A stretch of DNA of 64,000 nucleotides from NCBI RefSeq assembly GCF_004791025.1, contig NZ_SRUO01000014.1, positions 118,758 to 182,757 of the forward strand, in the 5' to 3' direction. Position 1 is the stretch's first letter; each line of letters opens with the position of its first letter. A program made the translations under genes and the position numbers. Of this stretch, positions 43,872 through 52,666 are shown piece after piece. This stretch comes from Mesorhizobium sp. M4B.F.Ca.ET.203.01.1.1. Lineage in GTDB: Bacteria; Pseudomonadota; Alphaproteobacteria; Rhizobiales; Rhizobiaceae. The notes under the pieces are model-generated. The model was not told the origin of the DNA, ran no database searches, and saw only the letters and a list, made by a program, of their open reading frames with translations.

Positions 43872-44509
43872 GCCTCTCCCCCGAATGCCGCGTCCCAGGC
43901 GGTTACGGCGGCGCGGGCACGGGTCGCCACCTCCTCGACGCTCATGCCAGGATTGAACAGGCTGGAGCCGAGGCCGAAGGCGCTGACGCCGGCCGATTTA
44001 TAGCCGGCGAAATCCTTGTCCGACACGCCACCGACGGCGCCGACCACAATTTCGGCCGGCAGCACCGCGCGCATGGCCGAAATGCCGCCGGCGCCAAGCA
44101 CGCTTGCCGGGAAGAATTTCAGCGCCGAGGCGCCGAGCCTTATCGCCAGGAAGGCCTCTGTCGGCGTGAACACGCCGGGCATCGTCACCATGTTGTAGGT
44201 CATGGCGCGCCCCATCACCTCGGCATCGATGTTGGGGCTGACCAGCAGGCGCCCGCCGGCCTTGTGCAGGGCGTCGACATCGGCCACCGTCAGCACGGTG
44301 CCGGCGCCGACCAGCGCCGTCTTCGGCAACGCCTGCACAAGGCTGGCGATCGAGACGAAGGGTTCCGGCGAATTGAGCGGCACCTCGATCGCCTCGATGC
44401 CGGCATCGAAGATCGCCTGGCCGATCGCCACCGCTTCGCCGGGTTTCAGCCCGCGCAGGATGGCGACGAGGCCGCGCTTGAGGTTCGGAAACGGTGCGGT
44501 CTGGGTCAC
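43868..44509 (-). CDS. dgoA: 2-dehydro-3-deoxy-6-phosphogalactonate aldolase
   Basis: 213 aa. KDPG/KDPGal aldolase fold: LVAILRGLKPGEAVAIGQAI, the catalytic-site Glu in EVPLNSPEPF, VGAGTVLTVADVDAL and the Schiff-base Lys in LGASALKFFPASVLG. Splits 2-keto-3-deoxy-6-phosphogalactonate to pyruvate and glyceraldehyde 3-phosphate. The LNSP motif favours galactonate over gluconate aldolase. Overlaps dgoK and the lactonase by 4 bases each. Confidence 0.94.
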   Translation of the reverse strand: MTQTAPFPNLKRGLVAILRGLKPGEAVAIGQAIFDAGIEAIEVPLNSPEPFVSIASLVQALPKTALVGAGTVLTVADVDALHKAGGRLLVSPNIDAEVMGRAMTYNMVTMPGVFTPTEAFLAIRLGASALKFFPASVLGAGGISAMRAVLPAEIVVGAVGGVSDKDFAGYKSAGVSAFGLGSSLFNPGMSVEEVATRARAAVTAWDAAFGGEA

Positions 44510-45441
44510 GCGGCGGCTCCAATCATGCCGTTCTCGCGCGCCGCCTCGACGAGGCCGGCACGCACTGCTTCATCGGCGTCAACGGTTCTGAGGGCAAGGC
44601 CCGCGACGCCCAGCGCGGCGCCATAGAGCACAGCGAGGGCGCCGGAGGCGACCAGCACGACCGGCTCATCGCCGGCGCCATAGCGGCGTTTTGCCGAAGC
44701 GATCTCGCCGCCGAGCAGCAACCCCGACAGGCACGCCGCCGCATCGTCGGACTGCAGGTCGTGCAGCAGGCCGGCGGCGCGGATGGCAAACAGCTTCGAG
44801 GTGACGTCGCCGCCCTCGCCGAGCGCTCGTTCGCACCATTGACGGAAGAAGGGATTGTCAGCCGCCACCGCTGCCGGATGCTCGCCCAGCGAATGGCGCA
44901 GGATCGAATGCGCGGCCAGAACCGAGAACAGCTCGCCCGTCGGCCAGGTGCCGAAGCCGGCGACGGCGCCGTCCTCGACGGCCACCCATTTCGAATGCGT
45001 GCCGGGCATGCAGACGAGATGGCGACCCTTTGCCGGCAAACCGGCGCCGGCAAGCTGGGTTTCCTCGCCGCGCATCACGTCGGGCGCATCGGCCAGCCGC
45101 TGGGCAAGGCCCGGCACGATGCGGATGTCGCGGCCCTGGCCGGGAACCCTGATAGCGCCGGCCAGGATGGCGCCGATCGGCGCCGGCACGGTGACATAGG
45201 GCGCTTCCAGCCAGCCCTGGCGGGATCCGGCCATGCCGCAGATGATGACCGGCAGCGTTTCCGGCGCGCCCATGGCGGCCAGGTGGCCCTCGAGAACCGT
45301 CGAAAACCCTTTCTCGCGCGCGGTGATCAGCCCGTCGTCGCCGCGACGCTCGGCAAGCACCTTGCCGGCGTCGTCGAGCAACCAGGCCCTGAGCCTGGTC
45401 GTGCCCCAGTCGAGCGCCGCGACCGCGGGCGCCGCGCTCAC
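44506..45441 (-). CDS. dgoK: 2-dehydro-3-deoxygalactonokinase
   Basis: 311 aa. ASKHA-type kinase: phosphate motif VAALDWGTTRLRAWLLDDAG at the start, CGMAGSRQGWLEAPYV and VCMPGTHSKWVAVEDGAVAG. Phosphorylates 2-keto-3-deoxygalactonate before the aldolase step. The start is GTG at 45441, overlapping the dehydrogenase stop as GTGA, and its stop overlaps the aldolase ATG. Confidence 0.94.
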   Translation of the reverse strand: MSAAPAVAALDWGTTRLRAWLLDDAGKVLAERRGDDGLITAREKGFSTVLEGHLAAMGAPETLPVIICGMAGSRQGWLEAPYVTVPAPIGAILAGAIRVPGQGRDIRIVPGLAQRLADAPDVMRGEETQLAGAGLPAKGRHLVCMPGTHSKWVAVEDGAVAGFGTWPTGELFSVLAAHSILRHSLGEHPAAVAADNPFFRQWCERALGEGGDVTSKLFAIRAAGLLHDLQSDDAAACLSGLLLGGEIASAKRRYGAGDEPVVLVASGALAVLYGAALGVAGLALRTVDADEAVRAGLVEAARENGMIGAAA

Positions 45442-46205
45442 AGGAAGCCTCCATCGACGATCAGCATCTGCGCAGTCAGCATGCGCGAGGCATCCGAGGC
45501 GAGGAACAGCACCGTGCCGACGATGTCGTCGGGCAGCATGACGTCCTTGATGCACTGTTTGGCGACATGGGCGGTGAGCGACCCTTCGGTGACCCAGAGC
45601 TCCTTCTGCCGTTCGGTGATCACCCAGCCCGGTGCGATAGCGTTGACCCGGATGCGGTCGGCGCCGAGCTTGCCGGCCAGGCCCTTGGTGAGGCCGAGTA
45701 TGCCGGCCTTGGCGGCGGTGTAGGCCGGCATATCCGGATGGTTGATCAGATAGGAGGTCGAGGTGAAATTGATGATCGAGCCGCCGCCGGCCCGCTTCAT
45801 GCCCGGCGCCACCGCCTGCGCGGTGAAGAAATGCGGGCGCAGGTTGACGGCGAGGTTGTTGTCCCAGAACTCGACGGTGACGTCCTCGACCGCGTGGCGG
45901 TCGTCAAGCGCGGCGTTATTGACCAGGACGGTGACGTCGCCATGCGCTTCAGCCGCCCTGGCAGCCGAGGCGCGCAGCGCCTCGATGTCGCGCAGATCGG
46001 TCTTGAGGTAGAGCGGCCGCCGGCCTTGCTCCTTCTCGACGCGGTCGGCAAGCGCGATGCTCGGACCGTCGGCGATGTCGATGAAGGCGACCTTCGCGCC
46101 TTGCCGGACAAAGCCCTCGGTCAGCGCCGCGCCAATACCGGAACCGCCGCCGGTGATCAGCACCGAAGCGCCTTCGAGATCGGCAAAACGCGCCGATGGC
46201 ATCAT
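45438..46205 (-). CDS. SDR-family dehydrogenase, probable galactose (aldose) 1-dehydrogenase
   Basis: 255 aa. Classical SDR: cofactor motif ITGGGSGIGAAL, NNAA as VLVNNAAL, and catalytic Ser-Tyr-Lys in FTSTSYLINHPDMPAYTAAK. Asp-type residue after beta 2 (VAFIDIAD) favours NAD+. Operon position suggests oxidation of galactose, or another aldose such as fucose or arabinose, to the lactone. First gene of the operon; GGGAG lies 7 bases before tandem ATGs at 46205. Confidence 0.88.
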   Translation of the reverse strand: MMPSARFADLEGASVLITGGGSGIGAALTEGFVRQGAKVAFIDIADGPSIALADRVEKEQGRRPLYLKTDLRDIEALRASAARAAEAHGDVTVLVNNAALDDRHAVEDVTVEFWDNNLAVNLRPHFFTAQAVAPGMKRAGGGSIINFTSTSYLINHPDMPAYTAAKAGILGLTKGLAGKLGADRIRVNAIAPGWVITERQKELWVTEGSLTAHVAKQCIKDVMLPDDIVGTVLFLASDASRMLTAQMLIVDGGFL

Positions 46206-46271
46206 GTTTTTTCTCCCTGGCCAAGTCGGCGCGCATCCTATCCAGACAAGGCGCGCGGGCAAGGGATAAAC

Positions 46272-46297
46272 GTCAGATTTTCGAGCTTATGTCTGAC
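46272..46297. promoter_or_regulatory. Candidate operator of the galactonate operon
   Basis: GTCAGA at 46272-46277 and TCTGAC at 46292-46297 form an inverted repeat with a 14-base spacer, 67-92 bases upstream of the dehydrogenase start. Suitable for a dimeric repressor. No regulator gene is adjacent. Confidence 0.42.
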
Positions 46298-46358
46298 AAA
46301 AAGGCAAATCACGCCCGCACCGGATGAAGGGGCTGGCTGAATCCGTGCGGAACGGCGT

Positions 46359-47708
46359 TCAGATCGCCTTGGCGTGCAAGGCGCCGCGATAGGAATCGCG
46401 CAGATAGCCGAGCGTGGCGTCGGCATCGACCGGCTTGCCGAACAGGTAGCCCTGGCCGCCGGCGCAGCCGAACTGGACGAGGCGGTCGGCCTGCGCCTCT
46501 TCCTCGATGCCCTCGGCCACGACATCCATGCCGAGCCCCTCGCACATGGCGAGGATGGCGCGGATGATGTGCTCGGACGGGCGGTCGTCGAGGATCGAGG
46601 AGACGAAGGCGCGGTCGATCTTGAGCTTGTCGAAATGGAATTCGCGCAGGCGCCCGAGCGAGGACTGGCCGGTGCCGAAATCGTCGAGCGAGACGCGGAT
46701 GCCGACGCGGCGCAGGTCCTCGACGATCTTCTCGGCCGAGGCCGGATCGTTCATCAGGCCGGTCTCGGTGATTTCGATCTCCAGCCGGCGCGGATCGAAG
46801 CCGGTGCGGTCGAGGATCGCCAGTATGTGCAGGCCGGTGTTCTGGTCGACGAGCTGCGACGGCGACAGGTTGAAGGACAGGAACAGGTCCTTCGGCCAGC
46901 TGCGGGCTGCCTCGGTGGCCTTGCGCAGCACCAGCTGCGACAGCGGACCGATGATGCCGCGCTCCTCGGCGATCGGGATGAACACGGTCGGCGGCACGGT
47001 GCCGAGATCGCGGTCGGTCCAGCGCGCCAGCGTCTCGAAGCCGATGGTGCGGCGGGTGTTCAGGTCGACGATGGGCTGGAAATGCGGCTCGACCTCGCCG
47101 GCCGAGACGGCGCGGCGCAGCGCCTGCTCGATGCGGGTGACGCGCTTGGCCGCCTCCTCCATCTCGCGGGTGTAGACGACGACGCGGCCGCGGCCGGAAC
47201 GCTTGGCATGGTAGAGCGCGGTTTCGGCCTTGTTGAGCAGGATGTCGGTGGTCTCGTCGCCGGAATAGAACAGCGAGCAGCCGACCGAGGCCGAAAGCCT
47301 GGCGGTGCGCTCGCCGACATCGTAGGGCGCCGACAGGATCTCGATCAGCATGCGCGACTTTTCGGCCGCCGCCTCCTCTGAGAACACCATCGGATAGAGA
47401 AAGGCGAACTCGTCGGCGCCGATGCGGCAGACGGTGGAATAGCTGTCCATCGAGGCGCGCAGCCGCATCGCCACCTGGATCAGGATATCGTCGCCGGCCT
47501 TGTGGCCGAACAGGTCGTTGATCGGCTTGAAGCCGTCGAGGTCGAGGATGCCGACGGTGAAGGGCGCCGGGTCCTCGGAACGGTCGCTGATAAGGCGGTC
47601 GACCTTGTCGAAGAAGCGGCGATGATTGCCAAGCCCGGTCAGCGGATCGGTGAAGGCCAGATCCGTGTTTTCCCTGCCTGCCTGCCCGGTGGCAAACGTC
47701 GTTTGCAT
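46359..47708 (-). CDS. GGDEF-EAL cyclic di-GMP protein with degenerate GGDEF motif
   Basis: 449 aa, soluble. Residues about 15-185 are a GGDEF domain whose signature reads GADEF (residues 97-101) instead of GGDEF, so cyclase activity may be lost and GTP binding kept. Residues about 195-445 are an EAL phosphodiesterase domain with FETLARW (ETL form, Glu225), DDFGTGQSS (Asp342-Asp343) and KIDRAFV, so hydrolysis of c-di-GMP looks possible. No membrane or PAS domain. Opposes the cyclase at 11.8 kb in function. Confidence 0.9.
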   Translation of the reverse strand: MQTTFATGQAGRENTDLAFTDPLTGLGNHRRFFDKVDRLISDRSEDPAPFTVGILDLDGFKPINDLFGHKAGDDILIQVAMRLRASMDSYSTVCRIGADEFAFLYPMVFSEEAAAEKSRMLIEILSAPYDVGERTARLSASVGCSLFYSGDETTDILLNKAETALYHAKRSGRGRVVVYTREMEEAAKRVTRIEQALRRAVSAGEVEPHFQPIVDLNTRRTIGFETLARWTDRDLGTVPPTVFIPIAEERGIIGPLSQLVLRKATEAARSWPKDLFLSFNLSPSQLVDQNTGLHILAILDRTGFDPRRLEIEITETGLMNDPASAEKIVEDLRRVGIRVSLDDFGTGQSSLGRLREFHFDKLKIDRAFVSSILDDRPSEHIIRAILAMCEGLGMDVVAEGIEEEAQADRLVQFGCAGGQGYLFGKPVDADATLGYLRDSYRGALHAKAI

Positions 47709-47809
47709 CGGTGTTCCTGTTGCACGTCGGAATTTGCGGTGAGACTGGCAGGAAACCCTTTAGGAAACGTATCGAGAAATCGATTTTCTGATGCGCCCGA
47801 AGCGGCGGT

Positions 47810-49621
47810 TCAACCGCCTTCGCGCACGCGGTAGAGCTCGATCGGAGCGCCCCGGCTTGCGGCCACCGGCTCCAGCCAATCCGGCACGCGGCCATCGATC
47901 AGACCGGCCAGAAAGCCCTTCGGCGCCTTTTCGGCGAGAAGCTGGCTTTCGACGCTGCCGCGACAGACAGCGACCAGGCCGACATGATGGCTTTCGACGA
48001 TCGCCCGCGCATCGGCGTCCGAGCCCAGGAAAGCATCGAGCGCCAGAAGGTTTCCGGCGATGTTGCGATGGTAGGGTCCGGAAAACACGCGATGTCCGGT
48101 ATAGGCCAAGATCGGCGAGCCGAGATTGGAGATCGCCAGCACCGTGGTGCCGGGCTGCCCGGCGAGGGCCGCGAAGGAAGCCTTGCTCTCGCAGTTCCGG
48201 TCGACGCCGCCGTCATCGGCCTTGACCGGCTCGAAGGCCGACGACATCGCGGTGGCGGTGCCGGCCCAGAGCGCGTTCACCGACAGCAGCCAGGCCGCGA
48301 CCATGCGCAGCGAGACGCTTCGCGAAGGGCTGACCTCGACCCGCCGGCGCCATCTGGCGATCCATGCCGAGAGCGGGATCACGGCAAAGCCAATCGAGAA
48401 GGTCGAGCCGCGTATCTCCCAGGCGCTGACCAGGAAGGCGACGATGAGCAGGGCGCCGACGAGGCTGTCCTGCCGGCGCCGGCCGCCATGCGCGAGGCGC
48501 AACGCCATCACCACGATGGCCAGCAACGGCGTCGCATAGCGGGCGGCCACGCTGGCCGGCTTGTGAACGAGCAGCGTGAACAGCGACTGGGCTTCGTCGA
48601 TGTGGTCGAGCCACAGTTCCTTTAGGCGTGGATCGAGACCGGCATAGGGTGCGGCGAGACATTGCGGGAAGGCCACCACGACGACCGCGCCAAGCGTTGC
48701 GGCGAGCAGGCCGATCGCCAGCAGCCGGCGTTGCCAGCGACTGGCGACGGCATCGATCGAGGCAAACGCCGCAAGACCGATGCCTGCTATGGCGGCGACA
48801 ACGAATTGCGCGATCGAAAAGGCGTCGCATTGAGCCTGACCCCAAGAGGACATCGGGACGGTCGTCACGAAGACCAACGCCGACACTCCGGCGAAGCCGA
48901 AACCGAAATTCCTGGCGATCTGCCTTTCCCGCACGCCGTCGACCAGAAACAGGACAGCGACCAGGGCGCCGATGGTGCCGGCGTAAGGCGCGCTTTCCAT
49001 GCCGATGGCCAGCGTCAGCGCCGCGCAGACGCCGGCGGGCAAGGCCATCCAGTTGCGCGCGGGCGCCTCGAGCAGCAGGCTGAGGCTTGCCATGGTCAGC
49101 ATCACCTGGACATTGTGGTGATCAAGCGAACCCGGTGAATAGATGCCGATGAAGTGGTAGGCGGCGGCGCCGACAACCACGGCCGGGAGCACCGCGCCGG
49201 CGCCTCCGACACTGCGTGCGGCGCGCACCGTGAAGAACAGCGTCAGCCAGAAGAGCAGGGCCGGCCAGGCCACCTGCACGATCTGCTCGGCAAGCGGCCT
49301 GCTGCCGGTCAGGGCCGACATGACGAGGATGCCGAGAGCCAGCGGCGCGTCGAGCAGCCGCGACCAGTGCATGACGAAACCGCCTTCCGGCCCCATCCTG
49401 TACTGCTGCATGTCGAACCAGCCCTGGCCACCCAGCAGGTCGCGGACCTGGACCAGCTGCAGCAGGCTGTCATTGTCGCCGCCGGCGTTGGCCAATTCCG
49501 GGAAACCGGCATGGGCGTTGACCAAGAGCACCACCAGCGTGGCGAGCAACGCCGCCACAAGATCCATGCGCCAGGAACGGGCGGTTTCCCCGGCAGGAAT
49601 CGCGGCATTTGCAGCGGTCAT
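47810..49621 (-). CDS. Polytopic GT-C-like membrane protein (oligosaccharyltransferase/STT3-like)
   Basis: 603 aa with about 12-13 membrane helices. The first periplasmic loop holds GGDNDSLLQLVQVRDLLGG and MHWSRLLDAPLALGI, and a second loop has SPGSLDHHNVQVML. The GD-type acidic motif and DHHNxQ resemble the catalytic acidic and DHH-type motifs of STT3/AglB and related GT-C enzymes that use lipid-linked sugars. The C-terminal soluble part (about 470-603) includes TTVLAISNLGSPILAYTGHR. Clustered with GtrA and a GT2 enzyme on the same strand. Transfer of a polyprenyl-linked sugar to an envelope acceptor is inferred. Start at 49621 is the first ATG at a normal N-terminus. Confidence 0.72.
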   Translation of the reverse strand: MTAANAAIPAGETARSWRMDLVAALLATLVVLLVNAHAGFPELANAGGDNDSLLQLVQVRDLLGGQGWFDMQQYRMGPEGGFVMHWSRLLDAPLALGILVMSALTGSRPLAEQIVQVAWPALLFWLTLFFTVRAARSVGGAGAVLPAVVVGAAAYHFIGIYSPGSLDHHNVQVMLTMASLSLLLEAPARNWMALPAGVCAALTLAIGMESAPYAGTIGALVAVLFLVDGVRERQIARNFGFGFAGVSALVFVTTVPMSSWGQAQCDAFSIAQFVVAAIAGIGLAAFASIDAVASRWQRRLLAIGLLAATLGAVVVVAFPQCLAAPYAGLDPRLKELWLDHIDEAQSLFTLLVHKPASVAARYATPLLAIVVMALRLAHGGRRRQDSLVGALLIVAFLVSAWEIRGSTFSIGFAVIPLSAWIARWRRRVEVSPSRSVSLRMVAAWLLSVNALWAGTATAMSSAFEPVKADDGGVDRNCESKASFAALAGQPGTTVLAISNLGSPILAYTGHRVFSGPYHRNIAGNLLALDAFLGSDADARAIVESHHVGLVAVCRGSVESQLLAEKAPKGFLAGLIDGRVPDWLEPVAASRGAPIELYRVREGG

Positions 49622-49704
49622 GGATCGACTTTCGGGCGAGTGGTCGGCGCCGCAGGCTAGCGCCGCACGCTTCACAAAGCGTAAAGCGCGCGCGCAAATG
49701 CGCT

Positions 49705-49816
49705 AGAGCCGGATGATTTCAGGTCGTCGACCTGAAATCTGAATCCGACTCTAAATCAAAGAGATAGAGCATGATGTCGCCCGAAAACCGCTTCACACTT
49801 TTCGGCATCATGCTCT
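49705..49816. repeat. Two adjacent rhizobial palindromic repeats
   Basis: First unit 49705-49752: outer AGAG/CTCT and a near-perfect stem ATTTCAGGTC/GACCTGAAAT. Second unit 49766-49816: AGAGCATGATG at one end and CATCATGCTCT at the other around CCGAAAA/TTTTCGG. The second unit overlaps the stop codon of the GtrA gene. Both are of a kind widely scattered in Rhizobiales genomes. Confidence 0.75.
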
Positions 49817-50213
49817 AGCCGCGTGCCGGAAACACCCAGAGCGACGACGCGACATAGCTCAGCGCGCTTGTCGCGACCGTGGTCAGCGCCGACATGGCAA
49901 GCGGCGACAGGCCGAAGCGCGCAACCGCCACATGCGAGACAAGGCCGGAAAAGACGGCGCATCCGAGCTGCAGCGTGAGATAGCGCGGCAACGCCGTGGC
50001 GTGATCGTGCTCGCCGCCGAAGGTCCAGCCGCGCTGCGCTGAATAGGCGACGACGAAGGCGATCGCGTAGGCGGCGGCACTGCCGACGAACGGCGAAAGG
50101 CCGAGCGAAACCAGCAGCCACGACAGCACGAACAGCAGCAGGGCCGCGCCGACGCCGACCACCAGGAAGCGGAACAGGCGCGACTGGACGAAGCCCGGCA
50201 GCGCGTCGATCAT
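49815..50213 (-). CDS. GtrA-family membrane protein
   Basis: 132 aa, four membrane helices: RFLVVGVGAALLLFVLSWLL, VGSAAAYAIAFVVAYSAQRG, and TTVATSALSYVASSLWVFPA at the end. GtrA proteins are thought to flip undecaprenyl-phosphate-linked sugars. The ATG overlaps the stop of the GT2 gene (ATGA, 50210-50213), so both are made together. The stop codon lies inside a palindromic repeat unit. Confidence 0.9.
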   Translation of the reverse strand: MIDALPGFVQSRLFRFLVVGVGAALLLFVLSWLLVSLGLSPFVGSAAAYAIAFVVAYSAQRGWTFGGEHDHATALPRYLTLQLGCAVFSGLVSHVAVARFGLSPLAMSALTTVATSALSYVASSLWVFPARG

Positions 50214-51445
50214 TGGTTCTCGCCTGCCGGCAGTTCGCTGGACGGGCCGTTTCGCAGCCGCTTGACCGGAATTTCCAGGACGCCGAGCAGGAATGCCGAG
50301 AAAAAGGCCTGGAACGAAATGACGACCAGGCTGAGGCCGAGCACGACGATGCGCGGGATTTCGGAATCGTCCAGCGGGCCGAAGCCGAGATGCGCCCAGC
50401 GCAGCACGGCGTAGGCGCAAAACGCGAAGCCGCCGGCAAAGCAGGTGCCGGCATTGGCGGCGAGACGATCGGTGCTGATGGTCCTGGTCAGCCAGTCGGA
50501 CCTGCGGCTGCGCGGCAGGATGCCGGTGACCTCGGCATAGTAGCGCGAGATGACACCGAAGGTGATGAGCTGCACGCCGGTGACGATCATGAAGCAGGCG
50601 GCGACGAAGGTGTTGAGGTCGAGCGACAGATTGTTGATCACCCTGAGCGGCCCGAACACCAAAAGGGCAGCGAACAGCGTGCCCAGCCCGCCCAGCACCA
50701 TGCCCGGAATGAAGAACATCCAGCGCGGATTGTAGACCAGCAGGAATTTCAGGTGCCGCCAGCCGTCGCGCCAGGTCCTGAGATGCGGCGGCCGGCTGCG
50801 GCCGTCGGGCTTGAGCGTCGTCGGCACCTCCTCGATGCGCAGGCCGGCAAGCGCGCCGCGCACCACCATCTCGCTGGCGAATTCCATGCCGGTGGTCTGC
50901 AGATCGAGCTTCCTGATGCTCTCGGCATTGAAGCCGCGCAGGCCGCAGTGGAAATCGCCGGTCTTGATGCGGAAGAACAGGCGGCCGATGAAGCTCAGCA
51001 CCGGATTGCCGAGATAGCGGTGCAGCGGCGGCATGGCGCCCGTTTCGATGCCGCCCCGGAAGCGATTGCCCATGACCAGGTCGGCGCCGTCGCGCAGGCG
51101 TGCCACGAACGCGTCCAGGGCGCTGAAATCATAGCTGTCGTCGGCATCGCCCATGATGACGAAGCGGCCCCTGGCGGCGGCGATGCCGCCGAGCAGCGCC
51201 GCACCATAGCCCTTCTGCGGCACCGGCACGACGCGGGCGCCGATCGCCGTCGCGATCTCCTGGGAGCCGTCGGTGCTGCCGTTGTCGGCAATCAGCACCT
51301 CGCCCGCTATGCCGGCCTTGTCGAGGAAGACCTTTGCCTTGCCGATGCAGACGGCAAGCGTCTCGGCCTCGTTGAGGCACGGCATCAGGATGGTCAGCTC
51401 GAGCTGCTTGGTCTGGGCGGCACGGATGGTTGTGACGGCGTTCAT
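50210..51445 (-). CDS. GT2 glycosyltransferase (polyprenyl-phosphate sugar synthase type)
   Basis: 411 aa. GT-A domain (residues about 15-235): ELTILMPCLNEAETLAVCIG, DNGSTDGSQE and metal-binding MGDADDSYDF. Four C-terminal membrane helices from about 245, as in dolichol-phosphate mannose/glucose synthases and GtrB. Probably loads a sugar onto undecaprenyl phosphate; GtrA next door would flip it and the GT-C protein would use it. The start is MNAVTTIRAAQTKQLEL; an upstream extension is unlikely. Confidence 0.93.
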   Translation of the reverse strand: MNAVTTIRAAQTKQLELTILMPCLNEAETLAVCIGKAKVFLDKAGIAGEVLIADNGSTDGSQEIATAIGARVVPVPQKGYGAALLGGIAAARGRFVIMGDADDSYDFSALDAFVARLRDGADLVMGNRFRGGIETGAMPPLHRYLGNPVLSFIGRLFFRIKTGDFHCGLRGFNAESIRKLDLQTTGMEFASEMVVRGALAGLRIEEVPTTLKPDGRSRPPHLRTWRDGWRHLKFLLVYNPRWMFFIPGMVLGGLGTLFAALLVFGPLRVINNLSLDLNTFVAACFMIVTGVQLITFGVISRYYAEVTGILPRSRRSDWLTRTISTDRLAANAGTCFAGGFAFCAYAVLRWAHLGFGPLDDSEIPRIVVLGLSLVVISFQAFFSAFLLGVLEIPVKRLRNGPSSELPAGENQ

Positions 51446-51660
51446 GGTTCTTGTTCCATCAAGGACTGGGTCCGGCGTCGGCAGGGCCGGGCTCATTCGA
51501 ACCACCCTTGCATGGCAAGGCTTAAGAAAACGATGACGCGGGTTCTCGCCTTGTCTGCAATCGCGCGGCCGGGTCGCGCCTGGTTGATGCGATCTTCAAA
51601 ATGTCGCGATTGGCAGAGCCCGCCGATTTCCTTATATCGGCGACATAGTTTCAAAGTGTT

Positions 51661-51697
51661 GGAGCGCACTTGCCCGTCCAAACGGACACGTCGCTCC
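51661..51697 (+). promoter_or_regulatory. Leader hairpin upstream of gshB
   Basis: GGAGCG (51661-51666) pairs with CGCTCC (51692-51697), and an inner GTCC/GGAC stem is possible, ending 18 bases before the gshB ATG. May affect translation or be incidental. Confidence 0.3.
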
Positions 51698-51715
51698 AAT
51701 GTGCCGGAGACCCCT

Positions 51716-52666
51716 ATGCCGCTGAAGATCGCCATCCAGATGGACCATGTCTCCACCGTGTCGATCGCCGGCGACACCTCGTTCGCGCTGTCGCTGGAGG
51801 CGCAGCGGCGCGGCCACAAGCTTTTCCACTACACGCCCGACCGGCTGTCGATGCGCGATGGCAAGGTGTTCGCGCGCATCGAGGAGATGCAGGTGCGCGA
51901 CGAGAAGGGCAGTCACTACTCGCTCGGCGAGAAGGTGCGCACCGACCTGTCGGAGATGGACGTCATCCTGCTGCGGCAGGACCCGCCCTTCGACATGAAC
52001 TACATCACCACCACGCACATCCTCGAGCGCATCCACCCTGGGACGTTGGTGGTCAACGATCCGGCCTGGGTGCGCAACAGCCCGGAAAAGATCTTCGTCA
52101 CCGAATTTCCGGACCTGATGCCTGAGACGCTGATCACCAAGGATCCGCAGGAGGTCGCGGCCTTCCGCAAGGAATTCGGCGACATCATCGTCAAGCCGCT
52201 CTACGGCAATGGCGGCGCCGGCATCTTCCATCTGCACGAGGCCGACCGCAACCTTGCCTCGCTGCTCGAAATGTTCGGCCAGATGTTCCGCGAGCCCTAT
52301 ATCGTGCAGCGCTACCTGAAGGACGTGCGCAAGGGCGACAAGCGCATCATCCTCATCGACGGCGAGCCGGTCGGCGCCATCAACCGCGTGCCGGCAGAGC
52401 ACGATTCCCGCTCCAACATGCATGTCGGCGGCCGCGCCGAGAAGACCGAGCTGACGGAGCGCGAGCGCGAGATCTGCGCCCGCATCGGTCCGTCACTGAA
52501 GGAGCGCGGCTTCATCCTCGTCGGCATCGACGTCATCGGCGACTACATGACCGAGATCAACGTGACCTCGCCGACCGGCGTGCGCGAGGTGCAGCGTTTC
52601 GGCGGCGCCGACATCGCCAGCCTGTTCTGGGACTGCGTCGAGGACAAAAGGCGATCCCGCGGCTAG
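51716..52666 (+). CDS. gshB: Glutathione synthase
   Basis: 316 aa, normal for GshB. Joins gamma-glutamylcysteine and glycine with ATP. Starts MPLKIAIQMDHVSTVSIAGD, with ATP-grasp motifs KPLYGNGGAGIF, IVQRYLKDVRKGDKRIILID and VGIDVIGDYMTEINVTSPTG. GGAGA lies 5 bases before the ATG. The open frame runs far upstream, antisense to the GT2 gene, but only this start fits the family. Convergent with the RTX gene, stops overlapping by 4 bases. Confidence 0.97.
   Translation: MPLKIAIQMDHVSTVSIAGDTSFALSLEAQRRGHKLFHYTPDRLSMRDGKVFARIEEMQVRDEKGSHYSLGEKVRTDLSEMDVILLRQDPPFDMNYITTTHILERIHPGTLVVNDPAWVRNSPEKIFVTEFPDLMPETLITKDPQEVAAFRKEFGDIIVKPLYGNGGAGIFHLHEADRNLASLLEMFGQMFREPYIVQRYLKDVRKGDKRIILIDGEPVGAINRVPAEHDSRSNMHVGGRAEKTELTEREREICARIGPSLKERGFILVGIDVIGDYMTEINVTSPTGVREVQRFGGADIASLFWDCVEDKRRSRG

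Noticed and set aside
50213..51715. Upstream extension of the gshB frame to an 817-residue product
   Set aside because: The extra region is antisense to the GT2 gene and has no homology; gshB has its own ribosome site and normal length from 51716.
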